The position numbers were made by a program, and so were the translations under genes. The notes under the pieces were generated by a model that saw nothing but the letters and a program-made list of their open reading frames with translations, had not been told where the DNA came from and searched no databases. Shown one piece after another: positions 1 through 11,571 of a DNA stretch of 64,000 bases. Source of the stretch: Antedon mediterranea (lineage: Eukaryota > Echinodermata > Crinoidea > Comatulida > Antedonidae); assembly GCF_964355755.1 (NCBI RefSeq), contig NC_092675.1:27010412-27074411 (forward strand), in the 5' to 3' direction. The first letter of the stretch is position 1. The number at the start of each line of letters is the position of its first letter.

Positions 1-3000
1 ACGTCATGGACACGCTTCGAGCCTCTGATGCCATTGCAACCAACTAGCTAAATAAAACCAGGCAGGTATAAATAAAACAAACATAGCTTACATTAATTTA
101 GACTTTAGGCCTTTGTAAATTGAACATTGAAGATGTTTATTTGTTTTTTACGGTTGCTTAGATGAAATCCCAAATTAAGTTAAATCAGAGAACTGTTTGT
201 GATTTAACCAAAATTCACATAGTTACCAAGCAATTTCCATTGACACACACTGAATTAGTATCGTCGTAGTTACAACGTGTTCCATCGATAACATTTTGTC
301 TTGTCTTGTTAATGGATCCGGTTAGAAGCGATGTACATGAAAGTTGGCACTGTTCCTTTGCAACTTCTGTTTTAAAAAAGACGATTATCTTTTATCGTTC
401 TAACAGATTAGCTCGTAACGGAAATAATCAAAAATAATAGACAGTTATTGTCGGAAATATTTAAAGATAATAGACAGTGTCAAAACTATTCAAAGTATTG
501 TAGTTACTTTTTTTTTAAATAATAATAATTTTTTTTGTGTCGTACCGTTACCAGTAACATATGGTACCCATAGGTTATCTACGTCATTGGAACGACGTCG
601 GCACTGTAACTCCCGAAAATCTTCAGTCGGTCTGACGCAATCCTTATAAAAAAAAAAAACAATTAAGAGCATTGTTAATTAATTTAGAAAAGCATTGTTA
701 ATGTTTTGTAATTCTAATCTTGAACCAAACCATGTCTTTTAAGTTCAGCCCCGTTTAGTAGTTCAATAAGAAAATTATGTTCTAAGCTTGATTCCCACCA
801 AGACACTACGTAATGATGTAAGCCGCAACACAACCGAATCGACCAATCACAAGCGGCAGTTGGAATAATCCATCGCTTGTGATTGGTCAATTCGCTTGCG
901 TGCGGCCTACGTACTTGCGTCGCATGCAAGTGGGAACCAAGCGTTACCGACCACATACAACCCATTTTTCTATTCATTTATCATATTAGAGGGCGTTAAT
1001 TGTCTATATTCATTATGTGCAACAACAATACTAAAATGTTTATTATATTAGAAGTACAGTAGGACTGCATTATACTTACGTCAGCATTGCAGAACCTGAA
1101 ATCTTTACTTTTACCTCTACATCTTCTGCCACCTTTGAGAGGCCTGTGAAATATAGCGTTTATTCTTAATCAAAATAGTAACTGATTATTTTAATCCCAT
1201 TCCAATTAATATCATCATCGGTGTCAATATATCATCAGAAAATGATCAGTAATCAGTTAATAGTATGAAGCATTAAAATGAAGATTCTTACGGTGGATTA
1301 TCACACCTCCTTGTCTTCTTACTAACACCAATCCCACACGATTTAGTACAAGGCCCCCATGCACTCCATGGACCCCATGCCCCATTCCGTTTCTTGTAAG
1401 CTAAGCATCGTCCTCCCAGGCACCACTATAAAGTACAGCAAAGTAATTAAAAATCAAACCTACGTATATATTAGTGTGTTTGGAGAGGCTATGAGCATAC
1501 ACTGTGCTGAAATCTATAGCCGATTACAATCATCAGATATGTTTTTGTAAACTGATTATATATTTGAATGAAGATCGATTGTATATTTAGATGAAGATCA
1601 TGTATAAACATAATTATAAGCATGGACGTGTACATCAATAAATATCAAATATAAAATGTTATACCCAAGAGTTCCTTCGCTATTTTAGAGCCTTCAGAGA
1701 TGATGGTGATTAAACAATTACGCTGTGAATTCCTTACTAATTTCTTAAAAGGGAACTCCGGGGTTAAAACGATTATTCTTATTTTAAAACATAAACCTGT
1801 CTGCACCACTTTTAAAAGTAGGGCTTATGTCACGCTCGTTCTGCTTTAGTCGGGTTGTTATCAATGTTGCTGCAGAGGGTTATATTTTATAACAATGTTG
1901 AATTCGGAGCTATCTTTAAAATAAGAATATAAGACCGTCATATGTATATCTACAATGTGACAGTGCAACTGCATCAGAGGTTGAGTTGGATAAGTGAACG
2001 AAAGTAAGCATATTATCATAGCATAGTCTGAAACATTATTTATAAAAGAAGATATAAGTTTTTTGAAGCGAGTGTAAAGATAAAGATAACTTACCATATT
2101 TGGCGCACATTGCGTACCATCTAATGGCGGCGAGCGCCGTTTCTCTGGAATACAATTCCGGCTTTCATCCGGATTATAACACAGTAGAATATTGCACGGG
2201 TCAGCCTAAAAAAAATGACACAGTAGTGTTAAAAACATTGACATTTTAAGCCTATATATTTATATTAATTGAGTAATGTGCTTGCACTTCTTAATCATTT
2301 GCCAACAGCGCAATCAATATTACAATAATGCAAATACCCTGTTTTCTATCGTAACCCATGGACAGGCAGTGTAGTTTCCACCGTAAATGTATTGACACTG
2401 TTCGTCTAAGGAAAATTTCTCTCCGATGTTCCTGTTCGGCTGTGGGTAAGGAATAGACAGCGGATAGTCCCGTAAACATCGGAATGATCTAGAAGAATTT
2501 AAAACACAAATGTTTGATATTAGACTAAAGTTGTTACCTTCATTTGCATCATGGAAAAGGGGATTCCAACCAAGTAATACCAAGGCCTAAATTAGAGTTT
2601 CTTCACAGGCCTACAATGTTACCGTAGTGTCTATTTAGCCACTATTTAGCCGTGATTTAGCTTTTAAGCCACGGGCTAAATAATAGTATAAAATCAAATA
2701 AACCACAATCATAAATACGCTACAATTATACTTACTTGATATCCTTTTGCATGGTTTCTCGACTACAATTTGACCAGAGATATCGAATGAATGTTGACCG
2801 AATGACTTTTGACATGATGCTACCACGGAAGATATCATCGGCGCATCCATTGTCATCATCATGCTTCAACCCGAGTCTGAAAATGGAAAGAATACTAATT
2901 ATTATAATAATAGCATTAAATTGTTAATCTTACAAATACAGAAAATACAAAAATGCATTCACGTTTTCTCTATTCGTTTGAAGCCGAATTACATAAAATA

Positions 3001-6000
3001 AATGACAGTACGAAACCGAAGGGGCCTTTTATAGGGGTAGTATCAGGTTGGAGTGACTAATAATGAGAATTGAATGCACCAAAAGCAACCCGCAGACAAG
3101 TAAATGAGATATAGGGTCTAGATCAAAGGGGAAGTGGACGCACCACAAACTCAACCCGCAGACAAGTAAATGAGATATAGGGTCTAGATCAAAGGGGAAG
3201 TGGACGCACCACAAACTCAACCCGCAGACCGCAGGTCGGTAGATATAATGACCAGGGCAAACAATTATGAAAATTTGAACACAAAGCAATCCGTAAATAA
3301 AGGGATATAGGACTAGGACAAGCAATTATGATAATTTGAACACACTAAAGCAATCCATAAAAGGGGATATAGGACTAGGACTAAGACAAGCAATTATGAT
3401 CATTTGAACACACTAAAGCAATCCATAAAAGGAGATGTAGGACTAGGACAAGCAATTATGATCATTTGAACACACTAAAGCAATCCATAAAAGGGGATAT
3501 AGGACTAGGACAAGCAATTATGATCATTTGAACACACTAAAGCAATCCATAAAAGGGGATATAGGGGATATAGAGACTAGAGAAAGCAATTATAAACATT
3601 TGAACGCACTGGAGCAATCCGCAGATTACAAGTAAAGGGGATATAGGGACTAGATCAAGCAAGGGAATTGGACACACCAACGCAATAGGCCTAAAGTAAA
3701 CTAGAACTGGACACAATAATAACACGGGCAACAACAAATGAGATAAATGACAAATGGGAATAACAGACAATAATAATAACCTGTGAGAGTGTGAGAGCAA
3801 GCAAAATGGTACAATTTAGAACTCACTAGAACTCCAGATAGCAATTGCATTTTTATAACACTTTTGTTAACATTTTATTATACCATATTTTTCTTTGTAT
3901 TTTTCTAAATTTGTTAAATGTCGGTGTTATTCTATCGTTCTAGTTGACAGGGGCTGGTCAAGCACATCACAAGATGACAGTTTTATACTTTTGCTTTTCC
4001 GCTACTCCCCTGTTATACTTATATGTTTGTTTTTTTGCTATGTAGAAAGATTGAAAATAAAAAAATAAAATAAATAAATGGTTGAGAAACTGTTATTCTT
4101 GGTATGACTCCAATAATCATGGTGACGAGACTTACAGGTGACCTATTTCCTGAGCGATTGCAAATGAGGTAGTGAAGCCTTCGTCTTGTACTAAAGCACA
4201 ACTTCTAAACTCGCTACACATCTGGCCATTTTGTTCATAACCTGCAATACAAAATATTAGCAAATTTGTTTTTTGAATTATTTTCGCAATAAAACATAAT
4301 ATAATGGGAGTTAAAACTACAATCAAGCCGAACTATGTATAACTTTGTAGGCCTGTCGTTTTTTAATATAGATCTATTCACAGAATCTGATGTTTAGCGT
4401 GACAATAGAGAGAAATGGGCCAGACGTATACAATTCAATGGAATCATAACAAACTGTTTGAGGTGATATTTTGATACAAATTTTGCAGTTTGTACACACT
4501 TTTGTGTACATCTTTCTTTAAAAAAAAACTTCCCTGCATACAAAAACATATCGCGATTCGCTATATTGTTTTACAGTGTGTACCCAACTCGCTAATTGGC
4601 GAGTTGGCGTGTCTGTTAAAAAATATACAACTTGCTCTAATCCCTCTTGGAAGTTACTTTGCATAGTTATGATAATAATTAATTCCCTTGTTTAACTTCA
4701 ATATATCACAACAATTTAACCGGAAGGTTCCCACACCACGATAAATATCGGCATAAGTCCTTCGACTCTCGGAGACTGTTTTTTTGGACACCACTTTAGT
4801 ACTAGAGAGGGTTTATCCCACGGACAAATTTGAACGAATTAATCCGACAAAGAGTGTTTCCTATTGTAATACAAATTTAAACGGCTGATATTGTAAGAGC
4901 ATGGATTAGTATAAAGCAGATACAGTATTGTAATATTCTCCGAAACCTTATTTTATATTTGACGAATTCCGCTCAGGGATAATATGAGATAGAATGTTTT
5001 GGTTATGTGTGTGTAAAGCAATTCAATACGCACACAAATTTATTTTTCTATAGGCCTATACTTATTTAAGTTTATGATGAATAATACTACCTTCTGTGTA
5101 GGAACTCAATTATTAAAACTGAAATAAAAGTTCAATCAGTCCCGCTTATCGTAGCAAGACGCACTAGTCACGGGTTTAATATTTTTCCGAGTGAGCCAAA
5201 TTTAGTACGATAAACATACATAATCGCTTAAAAACAAATTGACTAAATGCGAATGCACTAACCAGATTTTGAAAGTTCCTTCCGTGTAAGAAATAAGGCC
5301 AAATCATAATGATCTTCGCTTGCATCATCAATGTCTTGATTCATCCTAGCCCACGAGCACACTCTGCTACGACTCAGCTGTAAACTCGTCTTTACTATTT
5401 TGTTGGCCGACTGTATTAAAAAAAATTATTAATTTTAGATCTTGTTTTAAGTTCAAATTCATGAAAACCCCCTTTTTTACTGTTATTGTTTAAGGTTATA
5501 ATAATTATATCTGTTTTAAGTTAAATCATAACTGCATTCGTTAAGTTAAATGCCTTTTTGGTTCATTATCATATTGTTTTTTACATGTTTCTTACCTTAA
5601 TTAATTATGTTGCCTGGACCCCACATTTTAAAGCTTAAGCTTCCAGTGGGGTACACCTTTTCTCATTTATTATCTATTATTTTAGAAAATTTTAACTGTA
5701 CTTTGTTTTTATTTGAGAAATAAATTTATTATCGATTGATTGATAAAAAAAAGAATTATAAATTCGTTATTTAGAAAAGTGTACCGGTATATCACGGTAA
5801 ATATTTTAGCAATATATTTAAGGTATTTCATGAATAAGCGATCCATCGTCGTTCATAATTATACAAGATAGTATAGTAGTTACAAGTGACTAATCCGACA
5901 AAATGTATACAATGTATTAGTTGGGTAGGCCTATTTAACAATGTTAGAAAACGGATGAATACTTTGAATTAGTAATGCTAATCATACTAGTTACAACAGG

Positions 6001-9000
6001 ACTCCTCCTTCCTTCTTATAACGTATCGTATTATGTATAATGTAGTTAACAATGTTATAAAATGTTTCTATATCATGCCTACCAGCAGAGATAAAAACAA
6101 TCATTGTTACCTCTTGTTCACTCCAAAGAACTATTTTGGTGATGATAATTTGAATATTTATGCCGATAGTTTCATCTTGTAAGATCTCATTGACCTAAAC
6201 AAATAATAAGTAAATAATAAGTAATAGTATTAATAAATAATATACTATACTTTTGCTCTCTGAATTATTTACCTACAATTGATATCTGTTATACCTGTAA
6301 AGATTGTTCGCACTTAAGCTTGGTTCCCATTGGCGACGCGACGCAACGCAACCGACGCAACGTAAGAAAATTTCCTTCCAATAATTGTGTTTGTCCCCAC
6401 CTGCGTGAAATCAAACCTGCGATGTTTGCAGCACTGTTGCATAGTCGGTTCCCACTTCTGACTACGCAATACAGGACTTTGCGTCGATACCTCGCTGCGT
6501 TGCGTTCTAGTGGAAACCACGCTTTAGACCCAACGCAATGACGTTTAAAACGCATCGCAAGTAATTTAGATGGATGGATCACCCAAACTGTTAAGCTTGT
6601 CATTGGTCAACTCACTTGCGTTGTGCCTACGTCGTTGCGCTGCGTTCCAGGTAACGAGCCTAAACGCATGTGTGATTTGGACTATGCGTAATAATGATAA
6701 GTTGTTAATATTTTAAGAGAATGTTTGCTTACCTTGAATATCAGTGATTCTAAATATTCAGTCACGGTATCTTGGTAAAATTCACTCATACTAAATTCAC
6801 CAACAAGCAGTGTTTCGATATAACGGACCGGTCCTTTGAGGGACCGACGATTTCGTGCTCTTTGGACAGATTCTTTAATAAAATACAATGTAATTAAGAT
6901 GAACGAATAGTTACTCAAATTCTAGGCCTTATATGAATATTTGAATCAAGCATTTATATTGCCAACAATAATGATTTATTAACAGGCTTTTACTCACTTT
7001 CAACTGGATCACTAGTACTAGGCCTAGCACCGTCAACTGGATTTACTCCGTTATTATTTGCGTGGCAGTAAAGAACATGGGGGCAGCCATTTTGACGGCA
7101 CTGATCTTCATCATTTGTGACGTATTCAATTATACACGCATGGTCCCGAACTTTTATTACACCTTGCTGCAAAATTAATTGTAAGCAGTTGTTACATTAA
7201 CAGTCACACTAGGGAAGAGTGAAATTACTCTTCCCTAGTCGCACACACCCAACCCAAACCACACCATCTCCCACAACCCCCACAACATCCCCAACAACCC
7301 CTCTCCCACAACCTCCCCAACCCTCACAACCTCCCCAACCCCCACAACCTCTCCAACAACCTCCCAAACCCTCGCAACCTCCCCAACCCCCACAACCGCT
7401 CCAACACCCACAACCTCTCCAACACCCACAACCTCTCCAACACCCACAACCTCTCCAACACCCACAACCTCTCCAACACCCTCCCACACAACCCCACAAC
7501 CTCCCCAACACCCTCCCCGCCCCCCACAACCCCCGCAACCTCCCTATCTTAGTCTTCTATGTAGGGCTTAACAACTTGGTTCGACTTGTTTTGTATCGTC
7601 TTGTAGATTTTTCTTGTAAATTTTTCTTGTAAATTTCAATGTTTTTCTTCTCAATGGAATTTTTTTAGAAAATATTTAAAACAACTTACCATTCCATAAT
7701 TCACTTTTACTTCAACTGTTGAGAAGATTCCATTGATGTTCCCTGCATAATATCCATTGCCTATGTCGTATGTTGTTGAACGATTGTTCGAAGTTTTAAC
7801 AGAGAACATTTCCCTATTTTCAATTCTTACCAAGTCCATTGTATACTTAATATCGTAAATCTTAATAGTAATATATAATAACGGCACGTTTTCTGATAAA
7901 TCAAAACTAAGGAATTCACCATGTTTAGTTGATTTGTATGGTACAACAATTGTATCTGAAGGTAATAGAAAATAAGAAAGAACGATACGATATATTATTA
8001 CTGTGCTGTATGTCATGTTTTTAAACTGTATTTACCTCCTTGTCTGAGCCTATACCTATAATAATATACGAGTTTTCAAAACAACTGAGTTGTTATAAAT
8101 AAATACTGGTGGTGTCTTTATTAAACAAAAATCCATACATTTTGTGTGTGCAGCAGAAATTGGAAGAAAGACCTCTAATACCAAAGGTTCTCCAAAAAGA
8201 GTTATTTCGGCCAAATATATTTTTTTATTAATTTCAGTAGCCTACCTGATTTAAATAAAATATTTTCAATTTGGTCTACCTGAAAAAAAACCACATTTTT
8301 ATTAAAACATAATTTTAAATAAATTAGGCATAATTGTGTTTATGGTGATGATGATTATAAATTGAAATTTACTGAGAAGTGAATGTAATAAAAATGAATA
8401 CTCCTAAATGTTTGGTGTTGACAATATTTCCTCTTTGCGTTTTTGAGTGACATTTTGAGTTGCATAATTATTTTTAATGAGAAACACGTAAAAGTACTTG
8501 AACACAAGGGCTTATTGTTCGGTGTGAAAAGCGTGCGACTTGACAAGTCCGATCAGATGGAACTAATTACTGTTCGTTACCTAATTTGAGGTTTAATAAT
8601 CATCTCTCTGTTCATGGCTTAAGGAAAGCGTAACATAATTGGCGTTGAAACAAAGAAACTTATAGTGCGAGGCTGCTTTGGGAACATGCATGTAGGCCTA
8701 ATCAGACTGGCCATCAGACCTCTCCCACTCCCCAATCTCGACAAATTCACCCTCTTCTCCAACGCCCCCACCCCTTTACTCCTTCACTCCTTCAACAAAT
8801 CAAAGATTGAACAAAACAACATCGAGATCCTATTTGTAGGCATATAAAAGCAATTTAAACTGCTGTTTTTTTGTAAATGCACCAATCGGCGGTGTGTTAT
8901 ATTGGGGTGGGGAGATCAGAGAATTCTTCTGCGGCAAATACATTTAGTAAGCTATTACCCTCAGTAAAACGGCCCGGTACCAACTTTACTTGTTGCATGC

Positions 9001-9523
9001 ATTGCGGTTCAAAGGGGGACTTAAAAGGAACTTAAAGCAGCTCCTCGGTGCGTGAGGAAAATATTAATTACGAATGTAACACCCATGACTCATGTATAAA
9101 GGAAATGACAAACCGATAAAACCAAATGATTAATGGCGGAATCCCTCAACGCACCTATAATCAAATTCTCATGAGATGCTTAAATGCATCTATCAAAACA
9201 TGAAAACTAAAACATGTTTATAACGTTTATTATAACTTTAGATCGAATTCGTTTCTACTATACAGAGTTTAAAATGTGCCTATTAATCCGCTACTGTTTT
9301 AAATGTCTTAATATAAATAATATGGAGGTATAATACAATATATACCCCTTCGTGATTTATATACCAGCACAACATTAAATACCATTTTCAATGGATCAAG
9401 TAGGCATGTAAACAATAACCAAACTATTAAATCTAATTATAATTTAGCCTAGGCCTTTCTTACCTGGACGGAATTCGTTACGGCAATGACGGCCAAAACA
9501 ATAGGAAACGTAGATGTCCACAT
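1..9523 (-). CDS. ADAMTS-family secreted metalloprotease-like gene, zinc site degenerate; 3' end outside window
   Basis: Fifteen exons in coding order: 9464-9523, 7690-7955, 6998-7166, 6733-6872, 6111-6194, 5263-5410, 4136-4241, 2736-2876, 2338-2488, 2095-2205, 1292-1425, 1080-1143, about 568-642, 227-349 and 1-47 (continuing left). Domains in order: signal peptide (MWTSTFPIVLAVIAVTNSV); reprolysin propeptide; furin-like RNRR followed by RYIETLLVGE, the usual start of the catalytic domain; catalytic domain; disintegrin-like domain ending WCLGGRC; a TSP1 repeat with WGPWSAWGPC and CGIGV; Cys-rich domain with DFRELQC and DGTRC; then VGCNGIRGS at the spacer boundary. The active-site helix reads QEIGHLLGLKHD with a Met-turn SIMS. 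The family motif is HExxHxxGxxHD, so the first zinc-binding His is Gln (CAG) and the enzyme is probably inactive. Exon 1 ends in phase 0 while exon 2 needs phase 1, so a small exon is probably missed between 7956 and 9463. The donor of the exon near 568 is also uncertain. The family is certain; the paralogue is not. Confidence 0.9.
784..943. mobile_element. Foldback (MITE-like) element, family M copy 1
   Basis: The ends are inverted: AAGCTTGATTCCCAC on the left and GTGGGAACCAAGC on the right. The inner part pairs as GACCAATCACAAGCG against CGCTTGTGATTGGTC. It lies in an intron of the ADAMTS-like gene, between the end of the TSP1 repeat and the Cys-rich exons. Related copies are at 6313-6662 and 22526-22688. 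It has no coding capacity, as expected of a non-autonomous DNA transposon. Confidence 0.7.
3085..3245. repeat. 66-bp tandem repeat in ADAMTS intron
   Basis: The motif CGCAGAC recurs at 3091, 3157 and 3223, giving an exact 66-bp period over about 2.5 units. Each unit contains the phrase GGGTCTAGATCAAAGGGG. It sits in the intron between the two exons that carry the zinc-binding motif. Confidence 0.85.
3246..3660. repeat. 62-bp tandem repeat in ADAMTS intron
   Basis: CAATTATGATCATTTG recurs with a 62-bp period (3391, 3453, 3515), and flanking units diverge in length and sequence. There are about five to six units. Shared words such as GGGGATATAGG and CAATCC suggest it derives from the same ancestral unit as the adjacent 66-bp array. 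Confidence 0.8.
6313..6662. mobile_element. Foldback (MITE-like) element, family M copy 2 (compound)
   Basis: It begins TTAAGCTTGGTTCCCATTGG and ends GCGTTCCAGGTAACGAGCC. The interior is rich in GACGCAACGCAA-type words and their complements. It is about twice the length of copy 1 and contains an internal GGTTCCCAC / GTGGAAACC pair, so it looks like one element nested in another. It lies in the ADAMTS intron between the furin-site exon and the next catalytic exon. Confidence 0.6.
7246..7545. repeat. C/A-rich minisatellite (G/T-rich on the transcribed gene's sense strand)
   Basis: About 300 bp almost without G on the plus strand, built of units like CCACAACCTCTCCAACAC (18 bp, at least five near-perfect copies at 7394-7480) and 15-bp variants. 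It is intronic to the minus-strand ADAMTS-like gene, so the pre-mRNA carries a G/U-rich tract. The proline- and leucine-rich open frames across it are by-products of the repeat. Confidence 0.85.
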
Positions 9524-10739
9524 GTTTCTTGTTAACTTCAAACTGTGTATAAGCCAACATTCAGCACAAACTGAAGGTAAAGATACTTCATAAACCAACA
9601 CATTGAATTATGACAATTTTTAAGGTGCGTGATGCTGTGTGCTGTCAAACCATAAACTGAAGTTTCTACCTGTCAAGAATATTTAGTTTGATTCGACACA
9701 AGTCGACATTTGGATCATATTTCCCGGTCTTCGTACAACAGCTAGCAATCGGTTTCAACTTCTATAAAAACAACACGTGACAATAACCGTCTGATTTAAA
9801 TAAAATATAAACAATTATATTTTTCCGACATTTGCCGAGTGTCCGGTCGATAAAAGAGTTCTTATGCGTATGATTTGTACAACGAAGACATTAGTATAAT
9901 TTCCGGAATTACGTACTCACCACAAGTTGATGATATTGACATCTGGCTTTAGTTGCTAAGCACGTTGTGTAAATAAGACGCCGATTGGTCGGCTCATAAT
10001 TAAGACAATTTAATGAGTAGGCCTATAATGTACAGTAGGTCTATATATATATATTCATAGAAGAAGGTGTATATAAAGTCCCATCACACAATAATTATGT
10101 GTCTATCTGTAAAATCAATTACCATGTAGGCACGCCACAGACCTAAACTTGAATTTGTTATCCTAAAAAATCAAATTATTATTATCAAACCCTGAAAATA
10201 AAAACATACCTTCCCATTGCTCAATTACACAAATTAGGTCTACATTGAATCAGAAGTTTAATTAAATCTAATTGTACCAGCATCGAAACTCGAAAGTGGG
10301 TAATATAATCGTAGTCGTAACCACAACTTAGAAATCGTGGGAGTCTACATAATTATTTGCACGATACGTTTGTTTTAGTCTTAACTTACATCTCATTGAA
10401 TCTTTAGGAAAAACGCTAGGAAAAACTTTTTACTCGTCCATGATGGCGCTCATCACGAAAAAGTGCTCATCATATTATATTTTACAGTATAAGATTTTGT
10501 GTTTTCTTGTTATATATTTTTAAAATAAACGTAACGATTATGTAAGTTATGCTGTATTTTTTAATCGCATTTAAAAAAATAATAATTCATTTATTCGAAT
10601 CAGTAATTTTAATTTTTTTCCTAATTTAATAATATTTTATATCTTTTTGAACGAGGATAGTTCTTAGTGATCAAAGTTGGGTCATAGTTCATCTAAATAT
10701 AGGAGGTGGTAAACAAAAAAAGGTTCGTCGAGAGAGAAT
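9524..10739. other. Intergenic, 5' flank of the ADAMTS-like gene
   Basis: This is the stretch upstream of the ADAMTS start at 9523. It is AT-rich with no open frame I can assign and no recognisable core promoter element. It presumably holds the ADAMTS promoter. Confidence 0.5.
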
Positions 10740-11370
10740 GACTGACTAGCCTAGCCTAGGTAGGCCTTTGCTTTTTAACATAATATGCCTACATTATAAC
10801 AAGATAAGGTAGTCAACAAAAACGTTTATGATAGACTTGGCTAGGCCTAGGCCGTAATCTAGCATCATAGGCCCCAGCCTATCTAGGCCTACCTAGGCCT
10901 ACTACTAGCTAGTACTAGTAGTAGTAGGCCTACCTAGGGCTAGCCTAGGCCTAGCTAGCCTAGCCTAACTAGGCCTAGTACTAGTAGGCCTAGCTAGCTA
11001 GCTAGGTAGGCCTACTAGTAGGGGCGGGCGGGATATAATATAGACTAGCTAGGCGTACCTAGCAGTCCGTCTAGAATAAAGTAGTAGGCCTAGCCTAGAG
11101 AGTCTAGCATAGCCTGCTGGGTGCGATTATCTTGTTCTTGGCCTCCTAAAATAAATAAAACTTAAAAGCTAGCTAGCTAGTGCTGGCTACTAGCCTAGCT
11201 AGACCCTAACTGGCCCTAGCCTAGCCAGCCTTCTAGCCTAGTCCTTCGGTGTTCCCCAGCCAGTAGTAGCCCCAGGCGGGTGTTAGTTGGACCGCCCTGG
11301 CGAGTGTTATTAATATTAGTAGAACCGCCCTAACTAGATTATCATAGGCCCTAGCTAGGCTAAGCCACTT
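10740..11370. repeat. CTAG / GGCCTA-rich low-complexity tract
   Basis: About 600 bp composed largely of permutations of CTAGGCCTA, CTAGCTAG and TAGTACTAG, much of it self-complementary. It lies a few hundred bases before the EFCAB7 coding start, in the head-to-head region between the two divergent genes. The same octamer type (AGGCCTAC) is scattered singly through the whole window, and here it is concentrated. Confidence 0.85.
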
Positions 11371-11571
11371 CCAGTTCACCAATAATGATTTTTATTTATT
11401 TTTTAAAAGTTATAATCTCTTCAAAATGGGTAAATAATGACAATATGAGCCTGATTATATTTAATCATATTATTTTGATTTTGAACATAGGCCTATATAA
11501 ACTATTTCAAAATGTAATTTCTTTTCATTCTTTCTTTTATCATATCAATCAAGAAGCTGCTAAACCTGACG

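Noticed and set aside
7219-7632. Pro/Gln-rich ORF (137 codons) and Gly/Cys/Val-rich ORFs on the other strand
   Set aside because: These are products of the C/A-rich minisatellite in an ADAMTS intron. There are no domains, no start context and no continuation outside the repeat.
11385-11571. Upstream start for EFCAB7 in the 11385 ORF
   Set aside because: That ORF is in a different frame from exon 1, and the conserved N-terminus begins with the Met at 11572.
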